Shown here in pieces: positions 1 through 4,996 of a stretch of 7,318 nucleotides of DNA. The stretch comes from Planctomycetia bacterium (lineage in GTDB: Bacteria; Planctomycetota; PLA2; JAEUHO01): contig JAUXCH010000235.1 of the NCBI GenBank assembly GCA_030618975.1, forward strand, positions 1 through 7,318, read 5' to 3'. The notes beneath the pieces were generated by a model that was given only the letters and a program-made list of their open reading frames with translations, did no database searches and was not told where the DNA came from. The translations under genes and the position numbers were made by a program. Numbering within the stretch: position 1 is the stretch's first letter; every line of letters begins with the position of its first letter.

Positions 1-16
1 CCCCCCGCCCCCCGGC

Positions 17-25
17 GAGGAAGGA
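17..25 (+). promoter_or_regulatory. Ribosome binding site of the CBS-domain gene
   Basis: GAGGAAGGA ends 7 bases before the ATG at 33. It is a strong purine-rich Shine-Dalgarno match and fixes the start. It also shows that this genome uses Shine-Dalgarno sites for some genes, in contrast to the L-2 and L-3 genes further right. Confidence 0.75.
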
Positions 26-32
26 ACCGAGC

Positions 33-464
33 ATGAGCCTCTGCACGATTGGCACCCGCAGCGTCGTCACCATCGAGCCCGAGGCCCCCGTCGCGGCCGT
101 CGCGTGCAAGATGAACGACCGGAGCGTCGGCTCCGTCGTCGTGGTCGACGGGGACAAGCCGATCGGGATGATCACGGACCGCGACCTCGTCATCCGCGTG
201 CTCTGCAAGGGCCGGGACCCCCTGAAGACGACCGCGAAGGACGTCATGACCACGCCCCTCACCACGATCTCCGAGGGTGCCGACTCGCTCCGGGCCGCGA
301 GCCGCATGCGCGAGGCCCACGTTCGCCGCCTGCCGATCCTCGACGAGAGCGGAGAGCTCGCCGGCATCGTCTGCATCGACGACCTCGCCTATCACCTCGC
401 GCGCTGCCACCAGGAGCTGGCGGAGGCGATCAGCGCCTTCCCCATCCCGCACGAAGGCGGCTAA
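33..464 (+). CDS. Two-CBS-domain protein
   Basis: A 143-residue soluble cytoplasmic protein made almost entirely of two CBS repeats, which pair to form one Bateman module. CBS 1 spans about residues 6-60 and ends in the typical block GMITDRDL (45-52). CBS 2 spans about 70-125 and starts at DVMTTPLTTI, ending in GIVCIDDL (111-118). Both blocks match the usual 'G(I/M)(V/I)T.(R/D)DL' end of a CBS repeat. There is no signal peptide, membrane helix or fused catalytic domain. Such stand-alone CBS proteins commonly bind adenine nucleotides and act as energy or redox sensors; which ligand or partner applies here cannot be told. A short tail (126-143) follows the second repeat. The Shine-Dalgarno site at 17-25 supports the start. 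It is the only rightward gene before a structured gene-free stretch and shows no functional link to the membrane genes beyond. Confidence 0.93.
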   Translation: MSLCTIGTRSVVTIEPEAPVAAVACKMNDRSVGSVVVVDGDKPIGMITDRDLVIRVLCKGRDPLKTTAKDVMTTPLTTISEGADSLRAASRMREAHVRRLPILDESGELAGIVCIDDLAYHLARCHQELAEAISAFPIPHEGG

Positions 465-477
465 CGACGATCCAACA

Positions 478-508
478 CAGGAAATCTACACCCGGTACTA
501 TTTTCCTG
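478..508 (+). repeat. Short-repeat copy inside a 7-bp inverted repeat
   Basis: CAGGAAA (478-484) pairs perfectly with TTTCCTG (502-508) across 17 bases. The left arm runs into GAAATCTACACCCG, a one-base variant of the GAAATCCACACCCG element seen at 608-621 and 4839-4852. It begins 13 bases after the stop of the CBS gene. No T-tract follows directly, so a terminator role is not well supported; a repeat-element copy fits better. Confidence 0.55.
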
Positions 509-552
509 CATTGCGCACCCCAGTCGCTCCCCGGCCCTGGCATCCGATGGCC

Positions 553-579
553 CGGCCTGCCTCCTTCCGTTGCAGGCCG
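553..579. repeat. 8-bp inverted repeat (hairpin)
   Basis: CGGCCTGC (553-560) and GCAGGCCG (572-579) are perfect inverse complements around an 11-base loop. It lies between the two blocks carrying the GAAATC(C/T)ACACC element and is probably part of the same structured unit. Neither strand has a T-tract at the foot of the stem, so I do not call a terminator. Confidence 0.55.
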
Positions 580-591
580 TGATCCCGGCCT

Positions 592-636
592 CCGAAATCC
601 ACACCCCGAAATCCACACCCGACCCGTTTTTTCAGT
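592..636 (+). repeat. Tandem 14-mer and T-tract of the intergenic repeat
   Basis: CCGAAATCCACACC occurs twice head to tail with no spacer (592-605 and 606-619). The second copy continues as CGACCCG, then TTTTTT and CAG. The block from GAAATCC to TTTTTCAG is nearly identical to 4839-4866, more than 4 kb away, where only one 14-mer is present. The similarity continues more loosely (GG...CTCCGGATG) to about 668. This marks a dispersed element rather than chance similarity. Confidence 0.7.
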
Positions 637-723
637 TTCAGGCGTTGCGACCGTCTGACGCTCCGGATGTCCCGGCAGGGCGGTTGTTGGCGCGAGGTGT
701 GAGACGACGGGCTGCGGAGGCCT

Positions 724-783
724 GCGGGTGAGACTCTTCGAGCGGGCGTGGGCCCGGCCGGGTGAATGCGTGGGCTCACCCGC
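724..783 (-). terminator. 9-bp inverted repeat directly after the M-1 stop
   Basis: GCGGGTGAG (724-732) and CTCACCCGC (775-783) are perfect inverse complements separated by 42 bases, and the inner part is GC-rich enough to fold further. The right arm touches the stop codon of M-1 (784-786), so it lies immediately downstream of that leftward gene. No T-tract follows the left arm, so if it works as a transcript end it would be by an intrinsic signal without U-tract or by protecting the 3' end. The right arm also coincides with the point where similarity to the other L/M copies ends (about 781). Confidence 0.4.
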
Positions 784-1272
784 TCAGCGCGGAAGCGTCC
801 ACGGAGGCCCTGACCGGCGCAGCAGACGCTCCGACGTGCACGCGGCGGCGACGCACGCGAGCCCGAAGGCGAAGGCCACGAGGCCGAAGCCGCGCGCGAG
901 CGGAAGAACCGTCCCGAACGGTTCGGGCGGGTGCATGGCGCCGAGCGGGATCTGGGCAAGGACCTGCGGCAGCTCGACCACGATGCGGAGGACCAGTCCG
1001 GCGCCCGCGACGGCGAAGCCGCCGCCCGTCGCCGCCGTCACCCCACGGCGCGTTACCGCGAGGAGCCAGAGGACGTAGGCCGCCGCGAGGGCGCCGAGCA
1101 TCCACGTGTTGGCGATCGTGTTCGCGAACAAGATCGGCCGTCCCAGGTGCAGACTCCCGATCTCGTGGATCCCCAGCACGGCGTGGAGGACGCCGGCCGT
1201 GGCAAGGACCACCAGCGCCGGCGCGAAGCCGAGCGACGTGGTACTTTCCTGGAGGGTGGGCGGTGTGCGCAC
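784..1272 (-). CDS. M-1: 4-helix membrane protein of unknown function
   Basis: A 162-residue integral membrane protein, one of three paralogues in the window. Predicted helices lie at about residues 13-35, 53-73, 83-104 and 121-145, followed by a basic tail (SERLLRR). Helix 3 follows a TGGGF motif and contains Arg96 and Glu100 one turn apart. Helix 4 begins PFGTVLPLARG and contains Cys140 and Cys145. All of these are kept in M-2 and M-3. The GTG at 1272 is chosen because the open frame upstream has no other ATG, GTG or TTG start before it runs into the divergent L-2 gene, and because similarity to M-3 begins there (VRTPP.LQ.STTSLGF). No Shine-Dalgarno site is evident. M-1 is closer to M-3 than to adjacent M-2. 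Unlike the other two it has no convergent L gene at its 3' end, only the last ten antisense codons of one. I recognise no family. Confidence 0.78.
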   Translation of the reverse strand: MRTPPTLQESTTSLGFAPALVVLATAGVLHAVLGIHEIGSLHLGRPILFANTIANTWMLGALAAAYVLWLLAVTRRGVTAATGGGFAVAGAGLVLRIVVELPQVLAQIPLGAMHPPEPFGTVLPLARGFGLVAFAFGLACVAAACTSERLLRRSGPPWTLPR

Positions 1273-1324
1273 GACGCCATCGTGCGTCAGGACCGCCTTG
1301 GCCGGCAGATTTCTTTTCTCCGGT

Positions 1325-1354
1325 TTGTCAGCCGGCGGACGCCGCGCGTAGGCT
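1325..1354 (+). promoter_or_regulatory. Candidate promoter of L-2 (leaderless type)
   Basis: TTGTCA (1325-1330, one mismatch to TTGACA) is followed after 18 bases by TAGGCT (1349-1354), which fits the -10 pattern TAnnnT. The -10 box ends 8 bases before the ATG at 1363, so transcription would begin at or next to the A of the start codon. No Shine-Dalgarno site precedes this ATG. The segment 1306-1329 is the AT-richest part of the gap between divergent M-1 and L-2. Confidence 0.5.
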
Positions 1355-1362
1355 CGACCTCG

Positions 1363-2427
1363 ATGGTGCGCGCCTGCCCTCTCCTGTTGCCGGCCTTTCT
1401 CGCGCTGTGCGCCGCGGGTTGCGGGGGCGGAGAGCCGTCGCCGGCCGATCCCCTGCGACCGGAGTGGAGGCTGTGGCCGAGGGAGTACGTCGCATTCCCG
1501 GTCCCTGCCGCCGAACACGTGCGAAGCGACCGCCTCCACGAGCAGCGGTTCGTCGTGGATCTCCCGGGAAACGGCGACGTCCAGTTCCGTGGCAACGTAT
1601 GGCCGCTGGGCTCCCGGTTATCGGAGGATCACGTCTCGGAGGTTCAGGCTGCGTCGCTCGTGGCGCTTCGCCGTGCGCTGGACGAGGCGTGCTCCGATCC
1701 CGGCCTGCGAACCGATCCCGGCCCGGGAACCGATGCCGGTACGTGCCGCGTGCCCCTGAGGATCCGGGCAAACCGGTGCACCCCCTGGTCGCACGTGGCG
1801 GAGGTCATCCGGCAGGCCCTGCAGCCCCCGGCGCGCATCGAGCGTCTGCAGTGGAGCGTGCATTCCTCCGTCACCGCGCACCCGGTGTGCCAGGAGGCCG
1901 CGGTCGTCGCGACCTCCCGCCCGGCAGACCCTCTCTCGATCGAGATCCGCGGCCGCCCGCTGGAGTTCGGCATGCTCGAGGTGCGCCTGTCCGTCGGCGA
2001 CTGGTCTCGGACCGCGAGAGAAGTGTGCAACGTCAACGCCTGGATCGTCTCCCTGGATGAGGAGCCGGTAGACGCCCTGGATGCCTGGAGTGGCGCCACG
2101 GCCGTCGTCCAGGGACAGAGAGGGCGACACGGCGCGGTCGAGCTGAGGATCACCGGCGAGCCCGAAGGTGTGGCTTGGCGCCACGTCGTCCGGGTGCTCG
2201 ATCTCCTGCTCGGAGCCGGCGTCCGGGAGGTGCACCTGCCTGCCCTGGGCATTCGTCTTGCGCTCGCAGAACCGGAAGACACGAGCCGGCCGCCCTTCGT
2301 CTACCCGGACGATCCCGTGGTCACGCCCCTCGTCGTGTTCCTGTCGGTCGTGGCTGCCCTGTCGGCGTTCGTGCTCACGTTTGCCGGCGCGGCGCGCTCA
2401 CGACGTGTGCGCCCACGGCGGCCCTGA
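1363..2427 (+). CDS. L-2: lipoprotein with two ExbD/TolR-like modules
   Basis: A 354-residue protein. Residues 1-20 are a lipoprotein signal with Cys20 in LCAAGC followed by GGGE. Module 1 (about 62-168) ends in LRIRANRCTPWSHVAEVIRQ (132-151). Module 2 (about 190-300) ends in LRITGEPEGVAWRHVVRVLD (261-280) and LLLGAGVREVHL. Both endings share L-R-I-x4-x-x-(P/A)-W-x-H-V-x-x-V and resemble the ExbD/TolR periplasmic domain (pattern 'v.IraD...y..vv.vmd...aG...v.l'). A hydrophobic helix follows at about 320-341, then a short Arg-rich tail. ExbD proteins normally have an N-terminal membrane anchor and one such domain, so this layout is unusual. ATG 1363 is chosen over upstream starts because it opens the signal peptide exactly as in L-3 and sits 26 bases after a block (1337-1352) identical in both. 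The 3' end overlaps M-2 by 30 bp. Family assignment is by eye; the function is unknown. Confidence 0.82.
   Translation: MVRACPLLLPAFLALCAAGCGGGEPSPADPLRPEWRLWPREYVAFPVPAAEHVRSDRLHEQRFVVDLPGNGDVQFRGNVWPLGSRLSEDHVSEVQAASLVALRRALDEACSDPGLRTDPGPGTDAGTCRVPLRIRANRCTPWSHVAEVIRQALQPPARIERLQWSVHSSVTAHPVCQEAAVVATSRPADPLSIEIRGRPLEFGMLEVRLSVGDWSRTAREVCNVNAWIVSLDEEPVDALDAWSGATAVVQGQRGRHGAVELRITGEPEGVAWRHVVRVLDLLLGAGVREVHLPALGIRLALAEPEDTSRPPFVYPDDPVVTPLVVFLSVVAALSAFVLTFAGAARSRRVRPRRP
1695..1740 (+). repeat. 18-bp in-frame tandem repeat inside L-2
   Basis: CGATCCCGGC occurs at 1695 and 1713 and as CGATGCCGGT at 1731, giving an exact 18-base period over about 2.5 copies. It encodes a six-residue repeat (SDPGLR, TDPGPG, TDAGTC) at about residues 111-128 of L-2. 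L-3 has only CAEPGRRSGAGTC at this place. The repeat therefore looks like a local expansion in a loop between the first part and the core of module 1, and accounts for much of the length difference between L-2 and L-3. Confidence 0.6.
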
Positions 2428-2889
2428 GCGGCGCAGTCGCCGCTCGGAAAGGCACGCCGCGAGGACGCATGCGAGTCCGAAGGCGATCGCCATCAACCCC
2501 AGGCCCCGGGCCAACGGCAGCACCGTTGCGTAGGGCTCCGGCGGGACGGCGCCTGGCAGGGGATGAGCCCAGAAGATCGGCATCTCGACGACCAGGCGAG
2601 CGGAGAGAGCGGTCGCTGCGACGACGAATCCCCCGCCGGTCTCGGGCGAGACCCACCTGCGGGCGACGGCGAAGATCCACACCGCGTACGCGGTCCCGAG
2701 CGCAAGCAGCAGCGCGGTGTTCAAGATCGGCTGTGCGAACAGGTCCGACCGGAGCGGGAACCGGAGCGACATGAAGAAAGCTGTGGCGAACTGGATGTAC
2801 ACGCTCACGAGGACGACGAGGACGGCGAGCGGCACGATGGCGGGGAACGTCAGGGGGCGGACACGCCGTACCGGATGTGACGGTGTCAT
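2398..2889 (-). CDS. M-2: 4-helix membrane protein of unknown function
   Basis: A 163-residue paralogue of M-1 and M-3. Predicted helices lie at about residues 15-40, 54-75, 86-106 and 121-146. It keeps TGGGF (84-88), Arg98 and Glu102 within helix 3, the EPYATVLPLARGLGL block opening helix 4, Cys141 and Cys146, and the SERRLRRSGPPW tail. Its first 50 residues are much more diverged than those of M-1 and M-3, and it ends in AHTS instead of TLPR. The ATG at 2889 is preferred over the ATG at 2952 because it gives a length matching the paralogues and the extra 21 residues show no similarity. A TAGCGT box (2905 to 2900 on this strand) lies 10 bases upstream, and no Shine-Dalgarno site is seen. The last 30 bp are antisense to the end of L-2. 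A partnership with L-2 is inferred from position only. Confidence 0.78.
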   Translation of the reverse strand: MTPSHPVRRVRPLTFPAIVPLAVLVVLVSVYIQFATAFFMSLRFPLRSDLFAQPILNTALLLALGTAYAVWIFAVARRWVSPETGGGFVVAATALSARLVVEMPIFWAHPLPGAVPPEPYATVLPLARGLGLMAIAFGLACVLAACLSERRLRRSGPPWAHTS

Positions 2890-3219
2890 GTCAGGCGCCA
2901 CGCTAGCACTTCGAGCGAGCGATTCGCACGACATCCTTCCGTAGGAAGGCACCCGCGGCCCACGGACCGACTCCCGGGCGAGTCACAGTCACCGTGGCCA
3001 GGATCGGTATCCAGGTTGCCGGGACCTGGGCCGAGACGGTTGCCACAGATGTGCGGGGAGCTCGCCGACGCCCAGGAAATGGCGGTCGACGCAGCGGGGG
3101 CCACGGGTCCGAGTGCGGACCCCGGTTTGCGCTCACGCCTCCCGACCTCGGGGGCGAGACACGGTGGGGGTGCGCGCAGCACCTCGACGGCCGCGCCGCC
3201 GTCGTCGCCGGGAGGAATC
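2890..3219. other. Divergent intergenic stretch with three small hairpins
   Basis: This 330-base gap separates leftward M-2 from the rightward sulfatase-fold gene and must hold the start signals of both. Three perfect inverted repeats cluster in its first half: CCTTCC/GGAAGG with a 3-base loop (2935-2949), GACTC/GAGTC around CCGGGC (2969-2984) and CCAGGT/ACCTGG with a 7-base loop (3011-3029). Between 3030 and 3210 I see no motif I can support. The sulfatase reading frame stays open back to a TTG at 3016, but that stretch encodes low-complexity Gly/Ser/Pro/Arg-rich sequence upstream of a clear signal peptide, so I treat it as non-coding. Confidence 0.55.
3211..3215 (+). promoter_or_regulatory. 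Ribosome binding site of the sulfatase-fold gene
   Basis: GGAGG lies 4 bases before the GTG at 3220. It is the reason for choosing this GTG over the TTG at 3016 and over the in-frame GTG at 3229, which would be 13 bases away. The chosen start also places a short basic stretch directly ahead of the hydrophobic signal segment. Confidence 0.65.
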
Positions 3220-4824
3220 GTGCGTCGAGTGAATCCCCGCCGTCTCGCTGCGTGGCTCGCGCCCGCGCTGCTCGTGCTGCCCGGGCTCTGTGGAGGGTGC
3301 GGGGACACGGATCCGCCGTCTCCGGTGCGGCCGGCGTACGACACCTCGGGCCGTGCGCTGTTCCGGGTCGAGCGTCCGGCGACCTTGCCGAACCTGATCG
3401 TCGTCGTCATCGACTCGCTTCGCCACGACGCGCTGCCCCTCGAGGACGGGACGGAACCGGACGCGCGCATGCCGCACCTGGCATCGCTCGCTTCGCGCGG
3501 CGTCGCGTTCAGCAACGCGGTCGCCGCGTCTCCCTGGACCCTGCCCTCGATGACGAGCCTGCTGACGGGACTCCAGCCATCGGCTCACGGACTCAGCGCG
3601 CCGCAGTCGCGCGTGCGTCTCGTGGAGGCCATCACCACGTGGGCGGAGATCCTGCGCGGCGCGTACGGCTACGACACCGTTGCCCACACGGCAGGGCACT
3701 GGTTCCAGGGAAGCGGGGAGAGCATCCTCCAGGGGTTCGACCGTACACACGCCGACTTCTCGTTCCTGGATGCCGAGAGTGAGCTCTGGAGGTGGTCGCA
3801 CTATCGGACTCCCGGCCGTCCCTTCTTCCTCCTGCTCCACACCTACGACGTGCACGATCCCTACGGCGAGGCCAACCACCCCTGGCGCGGCGAGAAGCTA
3901 CCCGACGTGACGAGCGACCCGTCGCTCTTCGGCCCGCAGGCCGATCCGGGGGAGATCTTCCGGCAGTGCTTCCTCGACGCGGGCACGGTCCTCGCGCTTC
4001 GCGAGGCCATGGGATCCGCACTGGTCGGCGTCCTCCACCGTTACGCGCACTCGGGCTATGCGGCTGCGCCCCGGCCCGAGCTCGCCGCCGACCTGGCAGG
4101 CGCCTACTGGGGCGGCGTCCACTGGACGGACGGGCTCCTCGCCCGGACCACCGCCTTTCTCGGGCGAGAGGGGCTTCTCGAGAACACCCTTCTCGTGGTC
4201 ACCTCGGATCACGGCGAGGGCTTCGGAGAGCACGGCAGCCTGGGTCACGGGCGGCTGCTCTACGACGAACTGATCCAGGTTCCCCTGGTGATGGCGGGAC
4301 CCAAGCCGTTCGCCGGAGGACAGAGGGTGACGAGCGGTGTCGGCCTGGTCGACATCCTTCCGACGTTCTTCGATTGGGCCGGCCTCGAGCCGCAGACCGG
4401 GATCGAAGGGCGCTCGATCCTGACCCTCCTCGAGGAGGACCAGGGGTGTCGGCCTGTGCTCTCGGAGGAGCGCTTGAGCTTCCTGAACACCGGGGAGCCG
4501 CAGGACGTGATACGCCTGTCCGCGCGCACCGAGCACTGGAAGTACGTGGTGACCTACGACGCGGAGACGGGGGCTGCGTACGAGGAGGTCTCCGCCCCCC
4601 TCACCGCCGCGGACGAGGCCGACGACCTGGGGGGGGGGACGGGACGTCTCCCCCCGGAGTTGGTGTTCGACGACTGCTTCTGCGAGGCCGTGGAGGCGCT
4701 CAGGAACCGCATCTGGGACGACGCGGCTGCGGGTGCCGAGGTCGCCTCGCAGGTGCCGTACGGCACCACGAACCGGCAGCCCACCACCCCGCCGCCCACA
4801 CCCTGCGTCGGACACGTCGAGTAG
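3220..4824 (+). CDS. Sulfatase/alkaline-phosphatase-fold lipoprotein, Thr at nucleophile site
   Basis: A 534-residue secreted enzyme-like protein. Residues 1-27 form a basic-hydrophobic signal ending LPGLCGGC, probably a lipoprotein site at Cys27 although the box is not canonical. The fold is shown by NLIVVVIDSLRHDAL (58-72, metal-binding Asp65), the nucleophile loop SPWTLPSMTSLLTG (104-117), LLLHTYDVHDPY (204-215), TSDHGEGFGEHGSLGHG (328-344; Asp330, His331, His338, His343) and LYDELIQVPLVM. The sulfatase signature C/S-x-P-x-R reads T-L-P-S-M: Thr107 replaces Cys and Met111 replaces Arg. Formylglycine maturation is thus impossible, and a Thr nucleophile, as in LtaS and related phospho-transferases, suggests a phosphodiesterase or transferase; the substrate is unknown. 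A Pro/Thr-rich tail closes the protein. A run of ten G at 4629-4638 lies in frame near the C-terminus. The gene sits alone between the two L/M pairs. Confidence 0.9.
   Translation: MRRVNPRRLAAWLAPALLVLPGLCGGCGDTDPPSPVRPAYDTSGRALFRVERPATLPNLIVVVIDSLRHDALPLEDGTEPDARMPHLASLASRGVAFSNAVAASPWTLPSMTSLLTGLQPSAHGLSAPQSRVRLVEAITTWAEILRGAYGYDTVAHTAGHWFQGSGESILQGFDRTHADFSFLDAESELWRWSHYRTPGRPFFLLLHTYDVHDPYGEANHPWRGEKLPDVTSDPSLFGPQADPGEIFRQCFLDAGTVLALREAMGSALVGVLHRYAHSGYAAAPRPELAADLAGAYWGGVHWTDGLLARTTAFLGREGLLENTLLVVTSDHGEGFGEHGSLGHGRLLYDELIQVPLVMAGPKPFAGGQRVTSGVGLVDILPTFFDWAGLEPQTGIEGRSILTLLEEDQGCRPVLSEERLSFLNTGEPQDVIRLSARTEHWKYVVTYDAETGAAYEEVSAPLTAADEADDLGGGTGRLPPELVFDDCFCEAVEALRNRIWDDAAAGAEVASQVPYGTTNRQPTTPPPTPCVGHVE
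4629..4638 (+). repeat. Ten-G homopolymer within the sulfatase-fold gene
   Basis: Ten consecutive G residues encode the end of DDLGGG (468-473). Codon use stays G/C-rich in the third position on both sides in the same frame, so the tract is in frame as given. A slip of one base would replace about the last 60 residues but leave all catalytic motifs intact. Confidence 0.7.
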
Positions 4825-4866
4825 GTCGGGGAATCCAGGAAATCCACACCCGACCCGATTTTTCAG
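4824..4866 (+). terminator. Terminator-like hairpin after the sulfatase-fold gene, carrying the short repeat
   Basis: GGTCGGG (4824-4830) overlaps the last base of the TAG stop and pairs perfectly with CCCGACC (4849-4855). The loop is 18 bases. Two bases further on comes ATTTTT (4858-4863). A 7-bp GC-rich stem followed by a T-tract suits an intrinsic terminator, although the loop is long. The loop and right arm are the same element found at 592-636 (CAGGAAATCCACACCCGACC and then TTTTTCAG), so the gene may use a repeat copy as its transcript end. Confidence 0.5.
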
Positions 4867-4982
4867 GCTTCACGCCTTTCGGATGCCCCGGATGCTCCGG
4901 ACGCTACGGCGAGGCCGCTGCCGGCGCGAAGCGAGAAATTGCGGGTCGGGTGGGGGAGGATCGCCGAGAAGGACGCCGCGCG

Positions 4983-4988
4983 TAGGAT
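4983..4988 (+). promoter_or_regulatory. Candidate -10 box of L-3
   Basis: TAGGAT ends 8 bases before the ATG at 4997, the same spacing as TAGGCT before L-2. The preceding bases (4971-4986) are identical to 1337-1352 in front of L-2. I do not see a convincing -35 box 16 to 19 bases upstream. GGAGG at 4990-4994 is only 2 bases from the ATG, too close for a normal Shine-Dalgarno site. Confidence 0.4.
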
Positions 4989-4996
4989 CGGAGGTG

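Larger units (their letters stand above)
465..783. other. Gene-free structured stretch between convergent genes
   Basis: No open frame here has convincing codon use or start signals. The stretch holds the inverted repeats at 478-508 and 553-579, the tandem 14-mer at 592-619 and the long-loop inverted repeat at 724-783. From about 640 to 723 I see nothing beyond a loose similarity to the sequence just after the third repeat copy. It separates the end of the CBS gene from the end of M-1, so it is downstream of both neighbours and is unlikely to hold their promoters. Confidence 0.6.

Noticed and set aside
592..619. CRISPR-like array
   Set aside because: The two 14-mers are directly adjacent with no spacers, and the third similar copy is not in register.
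931..1362. N-terminal extension of L-2 antisense to M-1
   Set aside because: It would lie opposite M-1 and precede the lipoprotein signal; the start at 1363 agrees with L-3.
762..2060. Long Arg/Pro-rich open frame on the plus strand (432 codons)
   Set aside because: Frame-shifted shadow of M-1 and L-2; composition is dominated by Arg, Pro, Ala and Gly as expected from out-of-frame high-GC DNA, and it covers two better-supported genes.
2168..2307. Recent mobile-element insertion as source of the near-identical DNA shared with 5776-5914
   Set aside because: The shared DNA is simply the conserved coding end of the paralogous L genes; no terminal repeats or target duplications flank it.
3898..4815. 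305-codon open frame antisense to the sulfatase-fold gene
   Set aside because: The plus strand has unmistakable family motifs across the same span; the antisense frame is a codon-bias shadow without recognisable domains.
4733..4996. N-terminal extension of L-3 into the sulfatase-fold gene
   Set aside because: The extension would overlap the preceding gene by 92 bases and put low-complexity sequence before a clear lipoprotein signal that matches L-2 when started at 4997.
4871..4996. Small RNA or extra gene between the terminator-like hairpin and L-3
   Set aside because: No open frame with a start signal and no strong secondary structure beyond the hairpin at 4824-4855; only weak similarity to 636-682 was seen.
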